From assembly GCA_006226555.1 (NCBI GenBank), contig SBGS01000276.1, positions 1 to 5,750 on the forward strand: a stretch of DNA of 5,750 bases, in the 5' to 3' direction. Made by a program: the position numbers and the translations under genes. Positions 1-5,263 of the stretch are shown piece after piece. The stretch is from Bacteroidota bacterium (GTDB lineage: Bacteria > Bacteroidota > Bacteroidia > Flavobacteriales_D > Crocinitomicaceae). How positions within the stretch are numbered: the first letter of the stretch is position 1; every line of letters starts with the position of its first letter. Below the pieces are notes generated by a model. It was not told where the DNA came from. It saw nothing but the letters and a program-made list of their open reading frames with translations, and made no database searches.

Positions 1-297
1 GAGGGAGGTATTCCGGACGACCCACATCCCTTTTTGGATTCTTTCAAGCCGGGAGCTTTTCAGATCGCAAAACAGCTGCATGTACCGATCATTCCTGTAA
101 CGTTCGTGAATAATTTTAGCTTGTTTTCAGATCCGGAGTATATCCTGGGTCCGGCAAGCCCCGGAATCAGTAAGGTCTATATTCATCAGGCTATACCGGT
201 ATCGACAGTTGACGATATGGATATTGAAACGCTTTCGGGTCATAGCAGAGAGATCATACTGAAAGCATTGAGACAACATTATCCGCAATTAAAATAG
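1..297 (+). CDS. plsC: Lysophospholipid acyltransferase (PlsC/AGPAT family), 3' part only
   Basis: The C-terminal 98 residues of an acyltransferase whose start lies left of the window; frame 1 is open from the first base to TAG at 295-297. The family transfers an acyl chain to lysophosphatidic acid or a related lysolipid at the inner membrane, giving phosphatidic acid for phospholipid synthesis. The visible part opens with Glu-Gly-Gly, which fits the end of acyltransferase block III (FPEG-type, substrate phosphate binding). Next comes F-K-x-G-A-F around residues 15-20, then V-P-I-I-P-V at 28-33, the block IV motif. The catalytic HxxxxD motif (block I) is off the window, so activity cannot be judged. 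A TTG at 34 could be mistaken for a start, but the motif upstream of it shows the frame is simply truncated by the window edge. gatC follows 19 nt downstream on the same strand. The exact acceptor (LPA or an ornithine/amino-lipid precursor) cannot be decided. Confidence 0.85.
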   Translation, partial: EGGIPDDPHPFLDSFKPGAFQIAKQLHVPIIPVTFVNNFSLFSDPEYILGPASPGISKVYIHQAIPVSTVDDMDIETLSGHSREIILKALRQHYPQLK

Positions 298-303
298 AAG
301 TCG

Positions 304-311
304 TAATTTTA
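304..311 (+). promoter_or_regulatory. Candidate Bacteroidota -7 box for gatC
   Basis: TAATTTTA matches the Bacteroidota sigma-ABfr -7 consensus TAnnTTTG except for the last base. It sits 5 nt before the gatC ATG, which is the same spacing as the better box upstream of SCO. I see no TTTG-like -33 element at the expected distance. Transcription from here would start at or next to the ATG. gatC could equally be read through from the acyltransferase gene 19 nt upstream. Confidence 0.35.
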
Positions 312-316
312 CAGCG

Positions 317-607
317 ATGAAGATCACAGACGAAATCGTAGACCATATCGCACACCTTGCGCGACTTGAATTTGAAGGAGAGAAGAAAGTTGCTATCCGC
401 CAGGACATGGAGCGCATTATTAACTTCATGGAAAAATTACAGGAAGTGGATACTGAAAATGTTGAGCCATTGATCTTCATGTCTGAAGAGGTAAATCGCC
501 TAAGAGAAGACAAATTACAACCGATGGTCTCTCAAGAAGAAGCACTTAGGAATGCCCCTAAGAAAGATTCTGACTACTTCAGAATCCCTAAAGTTTTGGA
601 TAAGTAG
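317..607 (+). CDS. gatC: Asp-tRNA(Asn)/Glu-tRNA(Gln) amidotransferase subunit C
   Basis: A 96-residue GatC, the small subunit of the GatCAB amidotransferase, which converts misacylated Glu-tRNA(Gln) and/or Asp-tRNA(Asn) to the correct Gln/Asn forms in the cytoplasm. GatC wraps around GatA and helps hold the GatA-GatB complex together; it has no catalytic site. The sequence shows the family pattern: an N-terminal helix with HIAHLARLEF (residues 11-20), a second amphipathic helix with the I-x-x-M-E-K-L motif, then the D-T-E-N-V-E-P-L segment near residue 50, and a C-terminal R-x-D plus Y-F-R-I-P-K-V segment. Length is normal for the family. ATG 317 is the only sensible start, because the family homology begins within the first few residues. 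gatA and gatB are not in the window, which is common since the three genes are often unlinked. Its stop codon (605-607) lies 1 nt from the stop of the convergent M42 gene. Confidence 0.95.
   Translation: MKITDEIVDHIAHLARLEFEGEKKVAIRQDMERIINFMEKLQEVDTENVEPLIFMSEEVNRLREDKLQPMVSQEEALRNAPKKDSDYFRIPKVLDK
560..586 (-). terminator. Candidate intrinsic terminator for the M42 peptidase gene, embedded in gatC
   Basis: Bases 566-573 (GATTCTGA) and 579-586 (TCAGAATC) form a perfect 8-bp stem around a 5-nt loop at 574-578. Read on the minus strand, the stem is followed directly by TTTCTT (complement of 560-565), the layout of an intrinsic terminator. It begins 22 nt past the M42 stop codon. The stem has only 3 GC pairs, so efficiency is uncertain. 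On the plus strand the only U-rich stretch is TTTT at 594-597, a poor fit for gatC termination. Stem and tail lie entirely within the last codons of gatC. Confidence 0.5.
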
Positions 608-608
608 A

Positions 609-1661
609 TCACTTAAACGCCCAATTGTATTTATCGAGGCCCTTGATGCATGCTGTAAGCAACTCAATGCTTGCTGCAATATCTTCCTTATGTGCCATTT
701 CGATGACTTGATGTAAATGCCTTGTTGGTATGGAGATAGCTCCTGCGATAGAACCACCCTCTGTCATACGTTGGATTCCAGCAGTATCTGTTCCGCCCGC
801 GGTAAGGATCTCCGGCTGCCATTTTATTTTGTGCTTGTCCGCAGTTTGTTTCATATAATCTACCATGCGGTAATCACAAATGGTAGAAGCATCCATGATC
901 TTAATTGCAGTACCTTCTCCAAGTTTTGTGATCATTTCATGTGCTCCTGCTCCCGGAAGATCAAAGGCAATCGTAGTGTCCAATCCAAATCCAAAATCGG
1001 GATTAACACGCAAACTCGCCACATTAGCACCTCTGATGCCAACTTCTTCCTGAACAGTAAATACCGCGTACAGATCGTAAGGGATCTTTTTCCCTTTTAG
1101 CTTGCGCAACATTTCAATTTGTATAAAAACAGCCAGACGGTTGTCCAGTGATTTCCCGTTCACACAATTACCCATTTCTATGAATTCCCGCTCTCGAGTG
1201 ATCGGATTGCCGATGGAAACCAGCTCTTTCACCTCTTCAGCAGACATTCCTGTATCAATGTAGTAGTCCGTGATCTTTGCAACTTTGTTGCGCTCATCGG
1301 GTGACATGACGTGTATTGGCTTTGAGGCCATAACACCGATGATATCCTTCTTTCCATGAATGATAACGCGCTGTGCAGTAAGCGTTTTAGGATCAAAACC
1401 ACCGAGTGTGTGAAAGCGGATAAATCCTTTATCATCGATGTGTGTAACGATGAAGCCGATCTCATCCATGTGTGCACCGACCATAACACGTTTACCCACG
1501 TTTCCTCTTCGGATCGCGTATACATTGCCCATGTTATCGATTTCTACCTCATCTACTAAGCCTTCAATTTCTTTTAATACGAGTTCACGAACGCGTTGTT
1601 CAAATCCAGGCGCTCCCGGAGTGGTGCAGATTTTATTCAGCAGGTCGATATTCAATTTCAT
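609..1661 (-). CDS. M42 family metallo-aminopeptidase
   Basis: A 350-residue cytoplasmic dinuclear-metal aminopeptidase of the M42 family (glutamyl/deblocking aminopeptidase, FrvX/YsdC-like), which trims N-terminal residues from peptides, usually as a large tetrahedral oligomer. The metal and catalytic residues are all visible: H64 and D66 in GAHMDEIGF, D173 in SLDNR, E205-E206 in the V-Q-E-E-V-G motif (catalytic base plus ligand), D228 in GLDTT, and H317 in RHLHQ. The PDZ-like insertion typical of the family fits residues of about 75-165. The ATG at 1659-1661 is chosen because MKLNIDLLNKIC followed by P-G-A-P-G-F is the usual M42 N terminus. The same frame is open to 1802, but that 47-residue extension is low-complexity, has no family match and runs across the divergent SCO gene. 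No Shine-Dalgarno is seen. Substrate specificity (acidic or broad) cannot be read from the sequence. It could be annotated as an endoglucanase-M, an older misnomer for this family. Confidence 0.93.
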   Translation of the reverse strand: MKLNIDLLNKICTTPGAPGFEQRVRELVLKEIEGLVDEVEIDNMGNVYAIRRGNVGKRVMVGAHMDEIGFIVTHIDDKGFIRFHTLGGFDPKTLTAQRVIIHGKKDIIGVMASKPIHVMSPDERNKVAKITDYYIDTGMSAEEVKELVSIGNPITREREFIEMGNCVNGKSLDNRLAVFIQIEMLRKLKGKKIPYDLYAVFTVQEEVGIRGANVASLRVNPDFGFGLDTTIAFDLPGAGAHEMITKLGEGTAIKIMDASTICDYRMVDYMKQTADKHKIKWQPEILTAGGTDTAGIQRMTEGGSIAGAISIPTRHLHQVIEMAHKEDIAASIELLTACIKGLDKYNWAFK

Positions 1662-1681
1662 GGGTAAAAGTTTAACGGTTC

Positions 1682-1689
1682 TAAAATTA
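1682..1689 (-). promoter_or_regulatory. Weak candidate -7 box for the M42 gene
   Basis: The minus strand reads TAATTTTA here, the same octamer as upstream of gatC and one base off TAnnTTTG. It lies 20 nt upstream of the M42 ATG, giving a leader of roughly 15 nt. The 60-nt gap between the M42 and SCO starts must hold both divergent promoters. No -33 box is evident and the sequence is AT-rich, so chance is a real alternative. Confidence 0.25.
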
Positions 1690-1708
1690 ATAGCATTTGA
1701 AGAATGAC

Positions 1709-1716
1709 TACCTTTG
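1709..1716 (+). promoter_or_regulatory. Candidate Bacteroidota -7 box for the SCO gene
   Basis: TACCTTTG is a perfect match to the Bacteroidota -7 consensus TAnnTTTG. It lies 5 nt upstream of the ATG at 1722, so transcription would begin at or just before that codon. This is also the main reason to reject the upstream in-frame ATG at 1704, which would fall upstream of the transcription start. No -33 TTTG is visible at the usual distance. Confidence 0.5.
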
Positions 1717-1721
1717 CAGAG

Positions 1722-2381
1722 ATGAAAAAATCTGTTTTTCTGATCGTTTTTACCATAGTGGGCGTGGGTATCACGTACTACTATATCCGACCAAAAGAGC
1801 ACAAGCTTCCTGTTATAAATCCGGTGGATGTGAAAGAGGAAATGGTGGACCCTGAATTACTTCGGGTAGGATATGGTCACACGATTGGAGAGTTTTCGTT
1901 CAAAGATCAGGAGGGAAGAACCATTTCAAATAAAACGGTAGACGGAAAAGTTTATGTTGCCGAGTATTTTTTTACGACGTGTAAGTCAATTTGTCCCGTA
2001 ATGAACAAGCAAATGCAACGGGTATATGCTAAATATGGTGATGATCCTGAATTTAGAATTTTGAGTTTTACGGTTGATCCAGATGTGGATACCAGAGACG
2101 TTATGTACCAATATGCCATGGATCACGGAGTAGAAGATGGATCAAATTGGCATTTCCTTACCGGGAGCAAGAAAGCGCTTTATGAGCTTGCTAGAAAATC
2201 ATTCTTTGTTTTAAAGCCCGCGGAGGCTGAAAATATTGGTGATGGAGGAAGCGACTTCATTCATACCAACAATTTCGTTCTGGTGGATCGAGAAGGAAGG
2301 ATCCGTGGGTATTACGATGGCACTTCCCCAAAAGAAGTGGATAAGTTGATTCACGATATTTCACTATTGAAGGCCGAATGA
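1722..2381 (+). CDS. SCO1/SenC family copper chaperone, membrane anchored
   Basis: A 219-residue SCO1/SenC/PrrC protein, a thioredoxin-fold factor that carries copper to the CuA site of cytochrome c oxidase and may act as a thiol reductase, on the outer face of the inner membrane. Residues 1-23 are a hydrophobic N-terminal anchor or uncleaved signal (MKKSVFLIVF start, positive residues then a hydrophobic run). No lipoprotein Cys is present. The thioredoxin-like domain spans about residues 50-217. Copper ligands are present: C87 and C91 in the CxxxCP motif (C-K-S-I-C-P) and H181 in the F-I-H-T-N-N-F-V-L-V-D segment. The start at 1722 gives a classic MKK signal and leaves the TAnnTTTG box outside the gene; the ATG at 1704 would add MTTFAE. 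No oxidase subunit genes are nearby, so the partner is inferred from the family only. Its stop directly abuts the stop of convergent xseB. Confidence 0.92.
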   Translation: MKKSVFLIVFTIVGVGITYYYIRPKEHKLPVINPVDVKEEMVDPELLRVGYGHTIGEFSFKDQEGRTISNKTVDGKVYVAEYFFTTCKSICPVMNKQMQRVYAKYGDDPEFRILSFTVDPDVDTRDVMYQYAMDHGVEDGSNWHFLTGSKKALYELARKSFFVLKPAEAENIGDGGSDFIHTNNFVLVDREGRIRGYYDGTSPKEVDKLIHDISLLKAE

Positions 2382-2414
2382 TCATTCAGCACTGAGATCA
2401 TCCAGTATTTTTTT
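2378..2414 (+). terminator. Candidate intrinsic terminator for SCO, embedded in the 3' end of xseB
   Basis: ATGATC (2378-2383) pairs with GATCAT (2396-2401), and inside it TCA (2386-2388) pairs with TGA (2393-2395) around the loop GCAC, with a 2-nt bulge at 2384-2385. That makes a 9-bp bulged stem. Seven T residues follow at 2408-2414, 6 nt past the stem. It starts at the SCO stop codon and continues into the coding sequence of the opposing xseB, where the T run is read as Lys-Lys codons. The low GC content and the gap before the T run limit confidence. Confidence 0.45.
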
Positions 2415-2582
2415 AACATCCTTTTCGGTTGATGTAAGCATTTCCTTGCAAACCTTGATCAGCTCGCTTGCTCGTTTTACTTTCTCGCTTAATACATCTA
2501 CAGTTATCTCACCGTCTTCAATGTCGTTCACGATCTGCTGTAATTCTTCGTATGCATCTGTATAGGTCATTTTATTGCTCAT
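2382..2582 (-). CDS. xseB: Exodeoxyribonuclease VII small subunit
   Basis: A 66-residue XseB, the small subunit of exonuclease VII, which degrades single-stranded DNA from both ends into oligonucleotides. Several XseB chains decorate the coiled-coil arm of each XseA. The family pattern is clear: Y-x-D-A-Y-E-E-L-Q-Q-I-V near residues 7-18, I-E-D-G-E at 21-25, and D-V-L-S-E-K-V-K-R-A-x-x-L-I through about residue 42. It is mostly helical and of normal length. The ATG at 2580-2582 overlaps the end of xseA by 11 nt, which suggests translational coupling. A second in-frame ATG at 2568-2570 (MTYTDA) would start 1 nt after the xseA stop and is a credible alternative, since homology begins there. The stop abuts the SCO stop with no gap. 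Confidence 0.95.
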   Translation of the reverse strand: MSNKMTYTDAYEELQQIVNDIEDGEITVDVLSEKVKRASELIKVCKEMLTSTEKDVKKILDDLSAE

Positions 2583-3960
2583 CTCGTTTTTCTTTGTGCG
2601 TTAAAGTTGATTGAAGTATAAAGTCTTTAGTCTTTGTTTCAATTTCTGCCCCTTCGATCAAGTCATTCTCTTTAGGTATCTTTCCGTTGATAGTCGTGAT
2701 GGAGTAACCGCGATTTAGAACATTGATGGGATCTAGGAGTCTTACTGTTTGTTCAAATTCTTTAATGTTTCTCGATTGATTGGTGAGGGTTTTCTCAGTG
2801 GTGTTTAACAGAGCTGCATGCAATTGATCGATTCCGTTTCTCTCCGTTTGGGTGAAGCGAAGACTGATCTCTGCGATCTTTTGTTGATTGATCTCTTGTT
2901 GTCTTTTTTGGTTGTTCAGGAAACGTTCTGTTCGGTATTGCATGAGCTGTCCGGCCTGATCTAATTGATGACGACGAATCATTAAATTTTCTTTTGTCTT
3001 TCCATGCAATTGTTCCGAGCTTCTTCCCAATTCCAATAGACGTTGCTCAATGAAGTACAATGTGCTGGCCTCCAAACGCTCGCCCAGGTCTCGCACATCT
3101 AGGTCGAATTCACGAAAGATTTGTATCAAGAACTCTCCAAGTTCAGTCGGTGTAATAGCGTTTCTATAAGCGATCATTTCTGCAACGGTCAGGTTAGTTG
3201 AATGACCAATACCGGTTAATACAGGTAGGGGAAAGCTCGCAATTTCTTTGCATAACATGAAGTTGTTATAGCAGGATAAACCCACTTCACCGCCTCCACC
3301 ACGAACGATCACCACAATATCGAATTCATCCACACGCTCCTTTAACACGTTAAGCTGCTCAATAATACTGTTTATAGCGAGATCGCCCTGAACATAAGCT
3401 GGAAACAACTCGCGTTCGATGAGATAACCATATTTGTTGTTGTCCAGTACTTGATAGAAGTCATTAAGTCCTTTGCTTGCCGGAGCAGATACAACCGCAA
3501 TGCGTTTAGGCAGCAATGGAAATTCCAGTTTTTGATTTGCATCAACTAATCGTAGCTCCTGAAGTTTTTTAAGTGTTTCAAGACGCTCACGCTGCAATTC
3601 ACCTAGAGAGTAGGAGGGGTCAATATCGACGATTTCCAAACTAAGCCCGTAAACCTCATGAAAACCAATGCGGATCTGCATTAAAAGTGTGAGATCATCT
3701 TTCAAAGGTTCTTTTACCACTTCCATGAACCTTTGATTAATGCGATCGAAATTTTGTTTCCAGATCGTTCCGGAGATCTGAGCCACGATCTTTCCGTCCT
3801 CTTTTTGCAATAATTCCGGGAAGCAATGTCCGCTGGGATAGCGATTCAATTTATGCATTTCCACCTTTACCCAATACAAGCTTTGGTAGCGTTCTTCGAT
3901 CGTTTTTCGGATCGATTGCAGGACTTGTTTAAGGGTAAATATCTTTGGTTCAGAAGACAT
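2572..3960 (-). CDS. xseA: Exodeoxyribonuclease VII large subunit
   Basis: A 462-residue XseA, the catalytic subunit of exonuclease VII (ssDNA-specific, metal-independent in E. coli), used in repair and in removing ssDNA or protein-DNA adducts. Domains in order: N-terminal OB fold at about 5-115, with W-V-K-V-E near 30 and P-S-G-H-C-F-P at 42-48; catalytic core at about 120-285; a long helical coiled-coil arm at about 285-405; and a C-terminal segment with L-D-P-I-N-V-L-N-R-G-Y-S at 409-420. The core shows D167 (G-L-N-D-F), R220 in the V-R-G-G-G-G motif and H253 in GIGHSTN. The position matching the reported catalytic D241 of E. coli (GHETD) is N256 here. As far as I recall, this GHxTN form is common in Bacteroidota XseA, so it may be a lineage trait rather than a defect. 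Length is close to the 456 residues of E. coli. It forms an operon with xseB. Confidence 0.95.
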   Translation of the reverse strand: MSSEPKIFTLKQVLQSIRKTIEERYQSLYWVKVEMHKLNRYPSGHCFPELLQKEDGKIVAQISGTIWKQNFDRINQRFMEVVKEPLKDDLTLLMQIRIGFHEVYGLSLEIVDIDPSYSLGELQRERLETLKKLQELRLVDANQKLEFPLLPKRIAVVSAPASKGLNDFYQVLDNNKYGYLIERELFPAYVQGDLAINSIIEQLNVLKERVDEFDIVVIVRGGGGEVGLSCYNNFMLCKEIASFPLPVLTGIGHSTNLTVAEMIAYRNAITPTELGEFLIQIFREFDLDVRDLGERLEASTLYFIEQRLLELGRSSEQLHGKTKENLMIRRHQLDQAGQLMQYRTERFLNNQKRQQEINQQKIAEISLRFTQTERNGIDQLHAALLNTTEKTLTNQSRNIKEFEQTVRLLDPINVLNRGYSITTINGKIPKENDLIEGAEIETKTKDFILQSTLTHKEKRDEQ

Positions 3961-3964
3961 GATT

Positions 3965-3972
3965 TAAAGATA
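3965..3972 (-). promoter_or_regulatory. Candidate -7 box for xseAB
   Basis: The minus strand reads TATCTTTA, one base off TAnnTTTG, ending 4 nt before the xseA ATG. Initiation here would give a nearly leaderless xseAB mRNA. A second, poorer box (CAACTTTG on the minus strand, complement of 3983-3990) lies further upstream and would give a leader of about 15 nt. No clear -33 element is seen for either. Confidence 0.35.
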
Positions 3973-3991
3973 GGTCTTTTTACAAAGTTGT

Positions 3992-3999
3992 TACATTTG
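3992..3999 (+). promoter_or_regulatory. Candidate Bacteroidota -7 box for pgk
   Basis: TACATTTG is a perfect match to TAnnTTTG, 19 nt upstream of the pgk ATG, which would leave a leader of roughly 15 nt that is A/T rich (CAAAATTAAG). The AT-rich leader without a Shine-Dalgarno is normal for highly expressed Bacteroidota genes. The box shares a 58-nt intergenic region with the divergent xseA promoter. No clear -33 TTTG is found. Confidence 0.55.
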
Positions 4000-4018
4000 C
4001 ATACCAAAATTAAGCTCG

Positions 4019-5212
4019 ATGCAAAAGATAGATAAGTATGATTTCAATGGAAAGCGCGCACTGATCAGAGTTGATTTTAATGTGCCTTTGGATAAGGAAA
4101 CGTTTGAAGTAACGGATGATACTCGTATTAGGGCAGCTGTACCTACCATCAAGCATGTATTGAACAACGGTGGAAGCGTTGTGTTGATGTCCCATTTAGG
4201 TCGTCCTACTGAAGGAGGAGAACCTCGTTTTTCTTTGAAACATATTATCAAAAGAACATCTGAGCTTTTAGGTGTTGAAGTGATTTTCGCTGGAGATTGC
4301 GTCGGTGAAGGTGCCTTTGAAATCACAAGTAAAATTAAGCCTGGACAAGTTGTAATGCTGGAGAATGTACGTTTCTACAAGCAGGAAACTACAGGAACTG
4401 AAAGCTTCGCGGAAATGCTGTCTCGTCATGGAGATGTTTATATTAACGATGCTTTCGGAACAGCTCACCGTGCTCATGCCAGCACAACAGTTGTTGCCAA
4501 GTTCTTCCCGAACGACAAAATGTTTGGTTATTTGATCGAAAGTGAGATCAAAAGTGTAAGTAAAGTACTTGAAAGTGACGAGAAGCCTCTTACTGCCATC
4601 GTTGGGGGGGCAAAAGTGTCTTCAAAGATCACGATCATTGAACGTTTGCTTGATAAGGTTGATCACCTGATCGTAGGTGGTGGAATGGCTTACACCTTTG
4701 TAAAAGCAATGGGAGGAAAAGTTGGAAACTCTTTAGTGGAGGACGATTTTCTGACAGTAGCGAAAGAAATTATAGCAAAAGCAAAATCTAAGGGAGTAGA
4801 CCTCTATATTCCGGTTGATACCTTAGCTGCGGATAGTTTTTCCAATGAGGCAGCAACACAATTGGTGAGGATAGATGAAATTCCGGATGGATGGATGGGA
4901 CTCGATGTGGGTCCGGATACAATGGAAGATTGTGCTAAGATCATAGAAACATCCAAATTGATCTTATGGAACGGTCCGATGGGTGTGTTCGAGCTGGAGA
5001 ATTTCCAAAAGGGAACGATAGCAGTTGCGGAAGCCATTGTTAGAGCAACAGAAAAAGGTGCATTCTCACTGATCGGTGGAGGAGACTCCGTTGCTGCGAT
5101 CAACAAGTTTGGATTGGCAGATAAAGTGAGCTATGTTTCTACCGGTGGTGGCGCCATGTTGGAATACCTGGAAGGAAAGGAATTACCGGGAATCAAGGCA
5201 ATTCTTGATTAA
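4019..5212 (+). CDS. pgk: Phosphoglycerate kinase
   Basis: A 397-residue cytoplasmic phosphoglycerate kinase, which makes ATP and 3-phosphoglycerate from 1,3-bisphosphoglycerate and ADP in glycolysis (reversed in gluconeogenesis). The length is typical of bacterial PGK. The N-terminal domain carries the substrate site: I-R-V-D-F-N-V-P (17-23, R18/D19/N21), T-R-I-R (35-38), S-H-L-G-R-P (58-63), N-V-R-F (116-119) and A-H-R-A-H (149-153). The C-terminal domain carries the nucleotide site: G-G-A-K-V-S (196-201, K199), L-I-V-G-G-G-M (217-223), W-N-G-P-M-G-V-F-E (317-325), G-G-G-D-S (353-357) and S-T-G-G-G-A (374-379). All signature residues are present and it looks fully functional. The ATG at 4019 is the standard PGK start. 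It is transcribed alone, divergent from xseA and convergent with the T9SS-tail gene; no other glycolytic gene is linked. A run of seven G at 4604-4610 encodes Gly-Gly without breaking the frame. Confidence 0.98.
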   Translation: MQKIDKYDFNGKRALIRVDFNVPLDKETFEVTDDTRIRAAVPTIKHVLNNGGSVVLMSHLGRPTEGGEPRFSLKHIIKRTSELLGVEVIFAGDCVGEGAFEITSKIKPGQVVMLENVRFYKQETTGTESFAEMLSRHGDVYINDAFGTAHRAHASTTVVAKFFPNDKMFGYLIESEIKSVSKVLESDEKPLTAIVGGAKVSSKITIIERLLDKVDHLIVGGGMAYTFVKAMGGKVGNSLVEDDFLTVAKEIIAKAKSKGVDLYIPVDTLAADSFSNEAATQLVRIDEIPDGWMGLDVGPDTMEDCAKIIETSKLILWNGPMGVFELENFQKGTIAVAEAIVRATEKGAFSLIGGGDSVAAINKFGLADKVSYVSTGGGAMLEYLEGKELPGIKAILD

Positions 5213-5231
5213 CGGCAATCCCTCTCATCAG

Positions 5232-5263
5232 GTTTAAGGAATCAATTAAACTCACATTTCTTT
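5232..5263 (+). terminator. Weak candidate terminator for pgk
   Basis: GTTTAA (5232-5237) and TTAAAC (5246-5251) form a 6-bp stem with an 8-nt loop, followed after 5 nt by TTTCTTT (5257-5263). It lies in the 49-nt gap after pgk and its tail just reaches the stop of the convergent gene. The stem has a single GC pair, so it would be weak. A competing hairpin overlaps the end of pgk: AATCAAG (5191-5197) with CTTGATT (5204-5210), which has no T tract. Confidence 0.3.

Noticed and set aside
717..1100. Plus-strand open frame of 127 codons opposite the M42 gene
   Set aside because: Shadow of a clearly conserved gene; Cys/Ser-rich composition with no recognisable domain and no promoter or start signal.
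1662..1802. 47-residue N-terminal extension of the M42 peptidase frame
   Set aside because: It overlaps the divergent SCO gene and its promoter box, has no resemblance to the M42 family, and the usual N terminus begins at the ATG 1659-1661.
2321..2339. Hairpin CACTTC/GAAGTG in the 3' part of SCO as a possible xseB terminator
   Set aside because: No T-rich tail follows on either strand, and a 6-bp stem in coding sequence is expected by chance.
4885..4898. Tetranucleotide tandem repeat (GGAT)3GG in pgk
   Set aside because: It encodes the conserved P-D-G-W-M-G segment of PGK and is explained by protein conservation.
4804..5106. Minus-strand open frame of 100 codons opposite pgk
   Set aside because: Shadow of pgk; Ser/Pro-rich composition typical of antisense reading and no family resemblance.
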